Of a DNA stretch of 64,000 nt, positions 1-13,987 are shown one piece after another. A program made the position numbers and the translations under genes. Every line of letters begins with the position of its first letter. Positions within the stretch are counted from its first letter, which is position 1. The notes beneath the pieces are model-generated. The model ran no database searches. It was given only the letters and a program-made list of their open reading frames with translations, and had not been told where the DNA came from. Origin of the DNA: Balanoglossus misakiensis (lineage: Eukaryota > Hemichordata); the NCBI GenBank assembly GCA_040954595.2, contig CM082587.2:2604001-2668000 (forward strand), given 5' to 3'.

Positions 1-3000
1 GAAAAAATCATGGGTTATAGCTCAGGAAAATCGTCAAAAATCGAAGATTTTTCGACTTTGCGAAATCTCGAAATTTGGTCATTTTTTGAAAAAATCATGG
101 GTTATAGCTCAGGAAAATCGTCAAAAATCGAAGATTTTTCGACTTTGCGAATTTTGAAAATTTGGTCATTTTTTGAAAAAATCATGGGTTATAGCTCAGG
201 AAAATCGTCAAAAATCGAAGATTTTTCGACTTTGCGAATTTTGAAAATTTGGTCATTTTTTGAAAAAATCATGGGTTATAGCTCAGGAAAATCGTCAAAA
301 ATCGAAGATTTTTCGACTTTGCGAATTTTGAAAATTTGATCATTTTTTGAAAAAATCATGGGTTATAGCTCAGGAAAATCGTCAAAAATCGAAGATTTTT
401 CGACTTTGCGAATTTTGAAAATTTGGTCATTTTTTGAAGAAATCATGGGTTATAGCTCAGGAAAATCGTCAAAAATCGAAGATTTTTCGACTTTGCGAAA
501 TCTCGAAATTTGGTCATTTTTTGAAAAAATCATGGGTTATAGCTCAGGAAAATCGTTAAAAATCGAAGATTTTTCGACTTTGCGAATTTTGAAAATGTGG
601 TCACTTTTTGAAAAAATCATGGGTTATAGCTCAGGAAAATCGTCAAAAATCGAAGATTTTTCGACTTTGCGAATTTTGAAAATTTGGTCATTTTTTGAAA
701 AAATCATGGGTTATAGCTCAGGAAAATCGTCAAAAATCGAAGATTTTTCGACTTTGCGAATTTTGAAAATTTGGTCATTTTTTGAAAAAATCATGGGTTA
801 TAGCTCAGGAAAATCGTCAAAAATCGAAGATTTTTCGACTTTGCGAATTTTGAAAATTTGGTCATTTTTTGAAAAAATCATGGGGTATAGCTCAGGAAAA
901 TCGTCAAAAATCGAAGATTTTTCGACTTTGCGAATTTTGAAAATTTGGTCATTTTTTGAAAAAATCATGGGTTATAGCTCAGGAAAATCGTCAAAAATCG
1001 AAGATTTTTCGACTTTGCGAATTTTGAAAATTTGGTCATTTTTTGAAAAAATCATGGGTTATAGCTCAGGAAAATCGTCAAAAATCGAAGATTTTTCGAC
1101 TTTGCGAATTTTGAAAATTTGGTCATTTTTTGAAAAAATCATGGGTTATAGCTCAGGAAAATCGTCAAAAATCGAAGATTTTTCGACTTTGCGAATTTTG
1201 AAAATTTGGTCATTTTTTGAAAAAATCATGGGTTATAGCTCAGGAAAATCGTCAAAAATCGAAGATTTTTCGACTTTGCGAAATCTCGAAATTTGGTCAT
1301 TTTTTGAAAAAATCATGGGTTATAGCTCAGGAAAATCGTCAAAAATCGAAGATTTTTCGACTTTGCGAATTTTGAAAATTTGGTCATTTTTTGAAAAAAT
1401 CATGGGTTATAGCTCAGGAAAATCGTCAAAAATCGAAGATTTTTCAACTTTGCGAATTTTGAAAATTTGGTCATTTTTTGAAAAAATCATGGGTTATAGC
1501 TCAGGAAAATCGTCAAAAATCGAAGATTTTTCGACTTTGCGAATTTTGAAAATTTGGTCATTTTTTGAAAAAATCATGGGTTATAGCTCAGGAAAATCGT
1601 CAAAAATCGAAGATTTTTCGACTTTGCGAAATCTCGAAATTTGGTCATTTTTTGAAAAAATCATGGGTTATAGCTCAGGAAAATCGTCAAAAATCGAAGA
1701 TTTTTCGACTTTGCGAAATCTCGAAATTTGGTCATTTTTTGAAAAAATCATGGGTTATAGCTCAGGAAAATCGTCAAAAATCGAAGATTTTTCGACTTTG
1801 CGAATTTTGAAAATTTGGTCATTTTTTGAAAAAATCATGGGTTATAGCTCAGGAAAATCGTCAAAAATCGAAGATTTTTCGACTTTGCGAATTTTGAAAA
1901 TTTGGTCATTTTTTGAAAAAATCATGGGTTATAGCTCAGGAAAATCGTCAAAAATCGAAGATTTTTCGACTTTGCGAATTTTGAAAATTTGATCATTTTT
2001 TGAAAAAATCATGGGTTATAGCTCAGGAAAATCGTCAAAAATCGAAGATTTTTCGACTTTGCGAATTTTGAAAATTTGGTCATTTTTTGAAAAAATCATG
2101 GGTTATAGCTCAGGAAAATCGTCAAAAATCGAAGATTTTTCGACTTTGCGAAATCTCGAAATTTGGTCATTTTTTGAAAAAATCATGGGTTATAGCTCAG
2201 GAAAATCGTTAAAAATCGAAGATTTTTCGACTTTGCGAATTTTGAAAATGTGGTCATTTTTTGAAAAAATCATGGGTTATAGCTCAGGAAAATCGTCAAA
2301 AATCGAAGATTTTTCGACTTTGCGAATTTTGAAAATTTGGTCATTTTTTGAAAAAATCATGGGTTATAGCTCAGGAAAATCGTCAAAAATCGAAGATTTT
2401 TCGACTTTGCGAAATCTCGAAATTTGGTCATTTTTTGAAAAAATCATGGGTTATAGCTCAGGAAAATCGTCAAAAATCGAAGATTTTTCGACTTTGCGAA
2501 ATCTCGAAATTTGGTCATTTTTTGAAAAAATCATGGGTTATAGCTCAGGAAAATCGTCAAAAATCGAAGATTTTTCGACTTTGCGAATTTTGAAAATTTG
2601 GTCATTTTTTGAAAAAATCATGGGTTATAGCTCAGGAAAATCGTCAAAAATCGAAGATTTTTCGACTTTGCGAATTTTGAAAATTTGGTCATTTTTTGAA
2701 AAAATCATGGGTTATAGCTCAGGAAAATCGTCAAAAATCGAAGATTTTTCGACTTTGCGAATTTTGAAAATTTGGTCATTTTTTGAAAAAATCATGGGTT
2801 ATAGCTCAGGAAAATCGTCAAAAATCGAAGATTTTTCGACTTTGCGAATTTTGAAAATTTGGTCATTTTTTGAAAAAATCATGGGTTATAGCTCAGGAAA
2901 ATCGTCAAAAATCGAAGATTTTTCGACTTTGCGAATTTTGAAAATTTGGTCATTTTTTGAAAAAATCATGGGTTATAGCTCAGGAAAATCGTCAAAAATC

Positions 3001-5772
3001 GAAGATTTTTCGACTTTGCGAATTTTGAAAATTTGGTCATTTTTTGAAAAAATCATGGGTTATAGCTTAGGAAAATCGTCAAAAATCGAAGATTTTTCGA
3101 CTTTGCGAATTTTGAAAATTTGGTCATTTTTTGAAAAAATCATGGGTTATAGCTCAGGAAAATCGTCAAAAATCGAAGATATTTCGACTTTGCGAATTTT
3201 GAAAATTTGGTCATTTTTTGAAAAAATCATGGGTTATAGCTCAGGAAAATGGTCTAAAATCGAAGATTTTTCGACTTTGCGAATTTTGAAAATTTGGTCA
3301 TTTTTTGAAAAAATAATGGGTTATAGCTCAGTGAAATCGTCAAAAATCGAAGATATTTCGACTTTGCGAATTTTGAAAATTTGGTCATTTTTTGAAAAAA
3401 TCATGGGTTATAGCTCAGGAAAATGGTCAAAAATCGAAGATTTTTCGACTTTGCGAATTTTAAAAATTTGGTCATTTTTTGAAAAAATCATGGGTTATAG
3501 CTCAGGAAAATCGTCAAAAATCGAAGATTTTTCGACTTTGCGAAATCTCGAAATTTGGTCATTTTTTGAAAAAATCATGGGTTATAGCTCAGGAAAATCG
3601 TCAAAAATCGAAGATTTTTCGACTTTGCGAAATCTCGAAATTTGGTCATTTTTTGAAAAAATCATGGGTTATAGCTCAGGAAAATCGTCAAAAATCGAAG
3701 ATTTTTCGACTTTGCGAATTTTGAAAATTTGGTCATTTTTTGAAAAAATCATGGGTTATAGCTCAGGAAAATCGTCAAAAATCGAAGATTTTTCGACTTT
3801 GCGAATTTTGAAAATTTGGTCATTTTTTGAAAAAATCATGGGTTATAGCTCAGGAAAATCGTCAAAAATCGAAGATTTTTCGACTTTGCGAATTTTGAAA
3901 ATTTGGTCATTTTTTGAAAAAATCATGGGTTATAGCTCAGGAAAATCGTCAAAAATCGAAGATTTTTCGACTTTGCGAATTTTGAAAATTTGGTCATTTT
4001 TTGAAAAAATCATGGGTTATAGCTCAGGAAAATCGTCAAAAATCGAAGATTTTTCGACTTTGCGAATTTTGAAAATTTGGTCATTTTTTGAAAAAATCAT
4101 GGGTTATAGCTCAGGAAAATCGTCAAAAATCGAAGATTTTTCGACTTTGCGAAATCTCGAAATTTGGTCATTTTTTGAAAAAATCATGGGTTATAGCTCA
4201 GGAAAATCGTTAAAAATCGAAGATTTTTCGACTTTGCGAATTTTGAAAATGTGGTCATTTTTTGAAAAAATCATGGGTTATAGCTCAGGAAAATCGTCAA
4301 AAATCGAAGATTTTTCGACTTTGCGAATTTTGAAAATTTGGTCATTTTTTGAAAAAATCATGGGTTATAGCTCAGGAAAATCGTCAAAAATCGAAGATTT
4401 TTCGACTTTGCGAAATCTCGAAATTTGGTCATTTTTTGAAAAAATCATGGGTTATAGCTCAGGAAAATCGTCAAAAATCGAAGATTTTTCGACTTTGCGA
4501 AATCTCGAAATTTGGTCATTTTTTGAAAAAATCATGGGTTATAGCTCAGGAAAATCGTCAAAAATCGAAGATTTTTCGACTTTGCGAATTTTGAAAATTT
4601 GGTCATTTTTTGAAAAAATCATGGGTTATAGCTCAGGAAAATCGTCAAAAATCGAAGATTTTTCGACTTTGCGAATTTTGAAAATTTGATCATTTTTTGA
4701 AAAAATCATGGGTTATAGCTCAGGAAAATCGTCAAAAATCGATGATTTTTCGACTTTGCGAATTTTGAAAATTTGGTCATTTTTTGAAAAAATCATGGGT
4801 TATAGCTCAGGAAAATCGTCAAAAATCGAAGATTTTTCGACTTTGCGAATTTTGAAAATTTGGTCATTTTTTGAAAAAATCATGGGTTATAGCTCAGGAA
4901 AATCGTCAAAAATCGAAGATTTTTCGACTTTGCGAATTTTGAAAATTTGGTCATTTTTTGAAAAAATCATGGGTTATAGCTTAGGAAAATCGTCAAAAAT
5001 CGAAGATTTTTCGACTTTGCGAATTTTGAAAATTTGGTCATTTTTTGAAAAAATCATGGGTTATAGCTCAGGAAAATCGTCAAAAATCGAAGATATTTCG
5101 ACTTTGCGAATTTTGAAAATTTGGTCATTTTTTGAAAAAATCATGGGTTATAGCTCAGGAAAATGGTCTAAAATCGAAGATTTTTCGACTTTGCGAATTT
5201 TGAAAATTTGGTCATTTTTTGAAAAAATAATGGGTTATAGCTCAGGAAAATCGTCAAAAATCGAAGATATTTCGACTTTGCGAATTTTGAAAATTTGGTC
5301 ATTTTTTGAAAAAATCATGGGTTATAGCTCAGGAAAATGGTCAAAAATCGAAGATTTTTCGACTTTGCGAATTTTAAAAATTTGGTCATTTTTTGAAAAA
5401 ATCATGGGTTATAGCTCAGGAAAATCGTCAAAAATCGAAGATTTTTCGACTTTGCGAAATCTCGAAATTTGGTCATTTTTTGAAAAAATCATGGGTTATA
5501 GCTCAGGAAAATCGTTAAAAATCGAAGATTTTTCGACTTTGCGAATTTTGAAAATTTGGTCATTTTTTGAAAAAATCATGGATTATAGCTCAGGAAAATG
5601 GTCAAAAATCGAAGATTTTTCGACTTTGCGAATTTTAAAAATTTGGTCATTTTTTGAAAAAATCATGGGTTATAGCTCAGGAAAATCGTCAAAAATCGAA
5701 GATTTTTCGACTTTGCGAAATCTCGAAATTTGGTCATTTTTTGAAAAAATCATGGGTTATAGCTCAGGAAAA
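1..5772 (+). repeat. 87-bp satellite array, 66 complete units
   Basis: Units start at position 1 and every 87 bp up to 5743. There are 66 full copies and a 30-bp partial copy, and no copy differs in length. Each unit contains atgggttatagctcagg, a purine/pyrimidine stretch around cgaagatttttcgac, then either gaattttgaaaattt or the linked variant gaaatctcgaaattt, and a T-rich end. Because 87 is a multiple of 3, one forward frame stays open for long stretches (a 29-residue repeat beginning MGYSSGKSS). Three copies carry TGA (337-339, 1990-1992, 4687-4689), and most differences between copies change the amino acid, so I read this as non-coding satellite. The array begins outside the window. Variant units recur in the same order 19, 22 and 23 units apart, which shows a higher-order organisation. 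Confidence 0.97.
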
Positions 5773-5812
5773 ATTGTCATTTTTGGATGATTTTCATGAG
5801 CTATAACCCATG
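5751..5812. repeat. Hairpin at the satellite orientation switch
   Basis: The last forward partial unit (5751-5772) and the first inverted unit (5791-5812) form 22-nt arms with a single mismatch (ctcagg against catgag). They are separated by an 18-nt spacer (5773-5790). Confidence 0.85.
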
Positions 5813-6280
5813 TTTTTTTTTCAAAAAAATGAAGAAATTTTCATATTTCGCAAAGTCGAAAAATTGTCATTTTTGGATGATTTTCATGAGCTATAACCCA
5901 TGGTTTTTTCAAAAAAATGAAGAAATTTTGATATTTCGCAAAGTCGAAAAATTGTCATTTTTGGATGATTTTCATGAGCTATAACCCATGGTTTTTGTCG
6001 AAATTCGAAGAAATTTTGAAAATTCCCAAAGTCGAAAAATTGTCATTTTTGGATGATTTTTATGAGCTATAACCCATGGTTTTTGTCGAAAATCGAAGAA
6101 ATTTTGAAAATTCCCAAAGTCGAAAAATTGTCATTTTTGGATGATTTTCATGAGCTATAACCCATGGTTTTTGTCGAAAATCGAAGAAATTTTGAAAATT
6201 CCCAAAGTCGAAAAATTGTAATTTTCATAAGCTATAACCCAATTTTTCTTCATTTTTGACAATTCTCAAGAGGTATAACT
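5773..6280 (-). repeat. Diverged satellite units in inverted orientation
   Basis: From 5773 the satellite continues on the opposite strand. gagctataaccca, the reverse complement of the start of the forward unit, occurs at 5798, 5888, 5976, 6064 and 6152, giving spacings of 90, 88, 88 and 88 bp. Two decayed traces follow near 6229 and 6268. The first two units keep a cgcaaagtcgaaaa block that matches the forward unit; later units have cccaaagtcg instead. These units differ in length and sequence far more than the forward ones, so this looks like the old edge of the array. Nothing coding is credible here. Confidence 0.9.
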
Positions 6281-9200
6281 GTCATAAATCACTCAAATAT
6301 TTCTATATACTAGTTATACTCTCGGCAACTGTCCAAGCGGACAAATTTGCCATTTAGAATAGATACTAGTCGGAACTGCACCAGAAAGTGGAAAAATCGA
6401 AACTGCATCAAGCACACATAAGATCGCCGCTTAGTTACGTTAAAAAGAACATATTGATCGTATAGCTGGGGTCTATTCCGGCTGGTTGTGTTTATTAGAG
6501 AAGCAATTAAACTCGGGTAAATCTGAAAACTATACGGCAAACATGAAAGCGCACCCCCTTTTCCACTGGCTGTTTTTTTTTATCTTTTCAGTAAGCAAAA
6601 CACGCCGCAATAATGAATCGATTTCTCCGCGGTCTAACGTTAGCGTTTCTGGTCGGCAGCAAACGGTTTCAGGAGTCACTGAGCCTGCGCACGCCGTGCA
6701 CGCGGAAATCGCACTACTTAGTTATCTTTCAACGACTTCTGATTGGAATTCATATCATTAGAGCGGAGAGGAGGCATCGATCCTAGAAAGTTTGTCAGTT
6801 TCTCGAGTGATAGAAAGAGGGGCAAGGGATCACAGACAGAAGTGTAAACAGTGTTGGTTTGTTTTCGATCGAAATCAACTTGAGTTTGGATCACAAGGAT
6901 GGGTTTCACGCCGGCGATAACTAACCACGGATAGGATAGGATGGACACCCCAGAAGCTAATAATTTAATATTGCATATGGTTCTCTGTTATTTGTTGCGT
7001 GAAAATATTTAATCGGCCACCGGTATATAAAGAAAGGCGCCCAGTCTCGTTCAATAGGATATGCAGGTATTAAGTTAGAGCGAGCGCTTGACTTTTTGAC
7101 ACTGCGACTAAAAAAATTCCGAAATATAAACATCGCAAATGTCGTCAAATATGTGTATATAACCCAAACTAGATATAATTCTCACCCGTAACACTTCATA
7201 ATATGAAACGATTTTTTAACACGATGTAATTGGTTTTCTCACTCACATTCACACTGTAACCAATCATCAATTCCGCCTTAATGTTTTTTTCTCCCCCTCT
7301 CTCTCTGTACTTTGAGAACAAACGCGCGCCGTTTCCCGCTTAAAGTGGTGAAAAGCGACCCCGCCTGGTCGCCATGGCAACAATGGTTTGCAGTACACCG
7401 TCGACAGGGGTGTCTGGTAGCTGCAACCAAGCTTAAGGGAATTGATTCTTCTAATCGCCCTATCCTGACTAACAAGAGCCGAGCAGCGGCATGTCTCAGT
7501 ATCGTTTTAAGTGGTCTCCTACCATTTGAAGGGCCTTACAAAAGGCATTATAAGGGTGCCTTAATCCTCCGAATAAAAGATCGGCTGGCGAAAAAGGCGC
7601 GGGAGTTATTCAGTCGTGGACAACTAATTTGGCGAGGCCCAGTTTTTTTCCCCATTGTGAACGTAAATACGAAGAGCGGATAAGCGAGTTGGGATTTGCC
7701 TATTCTAGCGAAGTGAATACATTTAAAGTTAGATTATTGACTGCTTCAATTTCACCATTCACCATACAAATAAATATTTATCGGCGACCTGCTTGGAAGT
7801 GTGTTTTCAGTGCATTTAGCGACATCTACTTGGTGTTTTGCAGCGCCGTTATTCGGTGAGCACGTCCGCAACGGGCTCTCAATTATATGCCGCAACACAA
7901 AGAAATGAAAATACGATTTCGGCATTGATCTAGCGGACGCCAGCCGGATGCATGGTCATGCTGTGTTTATACGCTTTCAAAGGATATTAAAAATCGCCCT
8001 ATTTTGAGTATAAAATCAAACACTTTCCCGTCGGCTCATTAATTTCGTCAGGTGAGACGGGCAACCCTTCCCACCGACTGGAAATTGCGCGGTAGACGGG
8101 AGTCAGACTTCTGTCAAACGACTAAATTGTGTGCAACTATGTTGATTGAACTACGGATCCAAGGGTACAGTACTTCGTTTACTGTGTTTGCCTGTAAATC
8201 AGTTTGTAACAAGTATGGCGCAATTATTTTCTAGTTTTGTTCATTGGAATTCGAGCATCTATGCGTTCGCCCGCCATGTCTGGTTGACGTAGGTGTTCAG
8301 TGTATCTAATACCCGTGCGCGCATGTCTGTTTGTTTGTGTTAATGATCGTCAGCTTTTTTAAATTAATTAAGCATGGTTCCAAGAGTCATTTTGGGATGA
8401 TATGTCTACATTTATATTCTGACAGTTTTCACTTCAATGATACACCATTCCAGTGATGGCAGGAATTTTCTTATTTTCCACAGACCTGAGTTTTTTCGTT
8501 CGCGATTCTATAGAAACATCCTTGTTTTCTTAATGATGGCGGTGGCACTGTTTCCCCGTGGTTTGTTAAACGACTGTACATAATTATTTAGACTTGATGA
8601 TGCAGCAAAGAAAGGGATTAAAACAGTATTCTCATTTCTCCCAACATCTGTTCTTAAAGGGTGTGCTACATCAACAAACGACTGAAATAAATATGACACG
8701 GAATATAAACTTAATCAACCGGTTGGCTGTTTCCGCGCGCTCGACTTTCGTATGTCGCGCTAAAACTTGAAAGAAATACACGCGAAACAATTTACGGCCT
8801 GTGACCGAATAAATATTTAGACCAAACTCTTTTGTTATATAGTCGATTTCGCATGATTGACGACTCATGACTTGACGACTTGGTGGCGATTTATGCTTTG
8901 AAACGTTATGAAAGTTGAAAGAAAATATGTCAGGCCCCGAAGACACAATGTTTAGCCTTCAAAGATCCGGAATGGTTTAATTAGGATAATTATCCCAAAT
9001 TTACATTAAACGTTTCCATTCGATATTGAATTATCCCTGCGTTTATTTTTGGAGGTGCAAGCCATAATGAGTTTGCCAACAAGGATTCAACGACACCTTA
9101 ACAATTAATCTCATTTGATTACAAGTAATGTGTACAAATAAAAAAATGACGCGCCACATCTGTCGTTGTTCAGCTCAAGTATACTTTATTAACAAATTTC

Positions 9201-12200
9201 ATCCCGTGACCGGGGTGAAAAGGGTAATACAAAGTCTCAAGGCAGGAATTACACTGAGAGCTATTTGGAAGTTTACACAATCAGAAACAAATGCAGAAAA
9301 ACTTGGCTGACGAAATATAACTCCGCAATGTTTGCGACGTATCAACGAACTTCTGCGGAATGATACAAGTCGCCTTCGAAGGGAGTTGAACAAAGTAGTC
9401 CGTTCGGAAAAAGACGTTCCGCCGTGACCTGAACCCGAATGAACATAGACTACACAGATCGTATGTGGATGACCTCAACAGGTAACTACGATTTAGAAGT
9501 AAAAATGGAATTTGGGGGAAACACAGAATAGCACTGTGCTGAAGCGCATGAGATGCAATACGGCCTCCAAATTTTACCACACCTCTGTTTTTGGACACTT
9601 TGTTCCTTTGTTTAAAAAATAACCACTCTCATACCGAGCCACGTGGCAGTTTACCGGCAATGCTCTGATCACCTTACAGAAATTGCCAACCAGTCTCAAA
9701 ATCCGACATATTGGGGCTATTTCAGTCTATTAAATAGCGGAAAATATCAGCGTTTATGAAAGATTTCGATATTTGTAAAAAATACCATACGAACGTATCA
9801 ACATTCTTTTGTCCGGACTAATCCATATTTTCAGGAGGGCGTTATCAAGCATGACATATGTGGACAGATCAGGGTTTATTTATAAATGGGACGCTCTCCT
9901 TTTTTAAAAAAACTTGTTTTTTTTTCTGTAGCAATTTTGATCTGCTCAAATTAATCCTCGAAATATGTTTTCTCACTGACTGAAAACATTCAGAATGCCG
10001 CTTTTTGTCTCGACGTACAGCTCTTCGCCACTTCTGCGGATTTCGTTCAGCTGTTCAGTAATTCTGCACTTTTTTCGTGAAATTTCGCACTCTGAGTATG
10101 GACCATAGTTCTTCTATTACATCACATATAGTTGAAACTAGAAAACAAGTCAGAATCTACTTAACTTGAAAACTGTTCAACACAGCAGGCCGGTGCTGTC
10201 AACAATCGGGTATTATTGTTACGAACAGGTCGGAGGTGAAAGGTCACAGGTAATAAACCGATAAACGACAAAATGATTTTATTAATCTAACTAAATTTTA
10301 TATCTTGAAATGTGTAAGAAATAACCACTTGGGAAATAAATATTAATTTATATTACTTTTAAGGACTTTTAGTTAAAATACATAAAGGATACGTGTCCAT
10401 TTCTAATGGTTGAACTTTTCTGTCACCTCACCCTGGATTCTCGCTTTCAAGTTCCGAACCCCACGAAATTGTCCATGGCAGTCCCTGCGGTTTAGCCGTC
10501 ACTGTTTTGTCGCACATTTTGATTGTGGTAATAAAATATTTCCGCTTCAAAATAATTCCACCAGACTCAGTCGAAAAAAAACCTTGACGTTTTTTTGTGT
10601 GGTTTTTACTTTTAATTTCACGCCTTGAATTTGCGGGTGTTAAGACGGTGATATGCACGCACCTTCGCGCGACACTGCGTTCATGATTTCACCCAGCCTG
10701 GTTTTTTGTGTGTGTGATTGGCCTTCTCTGTGAATTGAGAGGAAAAAAAGAGCCTGATGAAAAAGTGTCGTTAAAGTGTTCATTACATGTTCATTTCACT
10801 CCATAAACATGTTAATTTACCACTAAACAGCCAAGGCGTTTTGTTCGATTGTGGAAAAAACAGCAGCTCCGACTTAACCAGTTTGCAGATTTCAAAGCGC
10901 CTGGTTCGGTTCTATTTAGCCTGGAGCATAAAAGCCAGCCTTTGTTGCCTGCCCGAATACTTAGAAATAATTTAGGCACGCAAATTTCTAATGGCATTTT
11001 CAATTTCTTTAAATCCCCCCTCCATACGGATCCATTGCCGAACCAATCCGCGAAAATAGATTATTTGAATATTGTCATTTGTGTTCGTAATGATTCCCAT
11101 ACGGAGTTCGTATTACTGTTTTTTCGACCGGTTTAATAGCACACGGAATCGACACGCAATCGACATTTCCCACAATGCATCTCACACCGCTGGCAGGAGA
11201 AGCTGGGAATGCCATGATAAGGCAGCAAAAAACATTCGTTTTTAATTGCCATCCCGTTTCCCACCGATTTGACAATCATTCCGTATGTTTCCATCGTATG
11301 CGCGTACAGTCTTCCTGAATATTTATTTATGGATTTATCCCAATAGTTTCAAAGCAATAACACACTCCACCTGTAACGAGTCGAGTACAGGTATAACAGA
11401 AATATAGAACAACTACACAGTGACGTCGCGCGAGATGACGTCATACATTATGCCTGCGTCATGTGCTAATTAGACTTTCCTAAGACTGGTGCTTCAATCA
11501 TGATAGACAAACCAAACTGTTTCAGTTAAGAAAACAACGGTTACAAAATTTAAAATTGTCTTAAAATGAATACAAAACAGAAGCCACCAAAATATGAATA
11601 GTTTTGTTGTTTTCTCTTATCCTCTACATTAACGACATTTATTTCTCAGTGTAGTGTGTTTTCTCACAGTCCCTCCAGTAGAGACTGTGGTTTATTTTGC
11701 TTTTTGGTTGTATGTTCAGCGTTTCTGTGGGAATTCCCCTGTGCAAGGCTATTCCATGATATAGAAATATGGACACCGATTTTTGAACCATAAACATACA
11801 TTATCATTATTTTTGCTTCATTTAAAGGAGGGTCTCTCGGTCTACACGTCTTATATCCCGAAGTAAATTGTATCGCTGTTTAAGATCATTCTTCATGGAT
11901 TAAGAACATTTAGGGAGAAAACTGTGTTATCACAGCGGTTTTTCATGAGAATTTCGTTAAACTGTTTATTATTTATTTACCGTGTCAATTTAGCCCAAAT
12001 GATGTCAATAAGCCCTTAAATTGAGGTCACGTGGTGCTTCGCTCCGTGCTCCGCGCCTTAAACTGTTGTTCTTTGTGTTTCATAACTGTGGACCATCTTG
12101 CGTCGACGTTTTCAAAATAAATGGAAGTTACCATCCTCTCACGCAACCTTTAAACGCATGATGAGATTCCAATCGTGTGTTTACTTTGCAGCCTGCCGTC

Positions 12201-13987
12201 GACTGGTTTACCGCAAGGAGAACCTGGCCGAGTCACAGAGACCAGACACCTCGTCCAACTTGAAGCACTGAGGTAAGCGCACCCCATGTAATATACTAGT
12301 ATGCGCTCATGTTGTTTTAGATGGCGGAGAGGACGTCGTCGATGTAGATCGAATCGCCATGACCTCATCAGTTGGGGCGTTTGAGCTTCACAGAGTTTGT
12401 CACGTTTGTGTAAGTTTGATATTCACCGCATTCACAGAAATCGGGGGGTTCATCCTAAGATTTTCGACAAATAATTTCTGAAGTTACTCTTCATTAAAAC
12501 GGTCGCCCTACGTTTTTTGATGCGCTTTCCGTCTGGATGGAGTCGTCGCTCAAACAAAGGCAGTTTACCAAGCCAAGAAGTTCTTTAGTCATTGCATTCT
12601 AGCCTGTTTGTTGTCGTTGTCAACATCTACTTACCTCGATGTCGCAGGGTCCCATGAATGCACTACACACTCACTGATTTCACCCGGGAGAAGTCACCGC
12701 AAGAGCAATTCCGTAATAGCCTCTGAGAAACGGGGGTCTAAGAGCTTTGCCATCGGCGGCTGTCAATCAACGGGGATCTTAATTTCATGGGGCCTCGAAT
12801 CACACGCTTGGCTTCGGGCAGCATTTTTGTACTGCCGCGGACAACGACAATCCGCCAACCGCGTCAATATTTCCCTGGGAATTTTTGGGTGCATGGCCAC
12901 TTGTGGTTACCATGGGGAATGGTCGCCATGGCGATATCCGCCCAAGACATTTATTTGGGTGATTAGAAGTCGACACGGCGCGCGAAGAAAGCGGGTACGG
13001 TGTCAGGGTGTTATAAAGGAAAGGCATTGTGATGAGAATTTGGGTGAATCGAGAAGCAGTGATGGACGCTGTCAGTCAGAGACTCTCGCTGAAGGAACGC
13101 GCAAGGAGAGCGTCTTAATTTAAACCTGACGCGTCCTTGCGCGGGACAGAACCAATTCTCAATGACTATACGGGTGCAATCGATGACGAGAGAGTGCTTC
13201 TCTCCATACTCTAACGGAAGATATACAAAAACTTGCTTGTAGTACCCCACCGTTGCATCTTCTATTTATCAATTTATCACTAAAATACGCAAAGGTGAAT
13301 AGGAGGTAAAAGAACACTGTACTCACTTACCGGGAGCCAAAGTGAAACTGACAGAGATTTTGAATGTATGGTAGGTGTTACGTAAGACTGACAAGTCAGG
13401 GTGATTTACATATAATGCGGGAAAATTATGATGTGTAAATTACCAAGTGACTAAAAATAACTGGAGTGCATACAGAAAGCCAACCTGCGAGAGACTGTGT
13501 TATGTTATAGCTACATCGGCACAGGTTACTAACCACCACTGTGCAAACAACAGCTTTATTTATATAATGCGAGCCATTATCTCACAAATAACATCAATTT
13601 GCACGAGTTTTTTTTTATAAAGGCTAGAAAAAATGAGCTTTTATTTTATTTGCTTTCTTATGAGTTCATTGTACTATAGGATCGAAAATTATGAAGGTCT
13701 AGGTTCAGATTAGTTTTAGTGAAGGAAATGGGAGACTGCAGACGAGTTTGAGTTCATCATCATTTCCTCGGTGTGTGAAGGTTTTAGAGAACGGGACATG
13801 CGCATTGTGGAGGCGATGTTCTAAATGATGACGTCACTTGCACGGTTTGATTATGCGCACGTAACTAAATCATCATTATGCCCGTTTGAAGTTCACATTA
13901 GCGTGAGTTTGTCAGTTACGGGGTAAACGGTTAGTTTGTCAGTAACCACAATGTCGTTGGTGGCGATGACGGCGTTTGTGGGACCAA

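Noticed and set aside
1-5772. CRISPR-like array of regular repeats
   Set aside because: There are no unique spacers, the whole 87-bp unit repeats, and the genome is animal.
358-5790. Long open frames through the satellite as a repetitive protein gene
   Set aside because: They result from a unit length divisible by three. Stops occur in three units, most differences change residues, a second frame also opens in some units, and there is no plausible start context or exon signal.
7023-7031. TATA-like string tatataaag
   Set aside because: No gene follows within a sensible distance and no other promoter element is present.
12608-13123. 171-codon frame upstream of paralog A
   Set aside because: No recognisable protein features and mixed codon use. 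A short WVIR-HG similarity to a frame near 42890 is explained by the shared nucleotide element, which I list as possibly regulatory.
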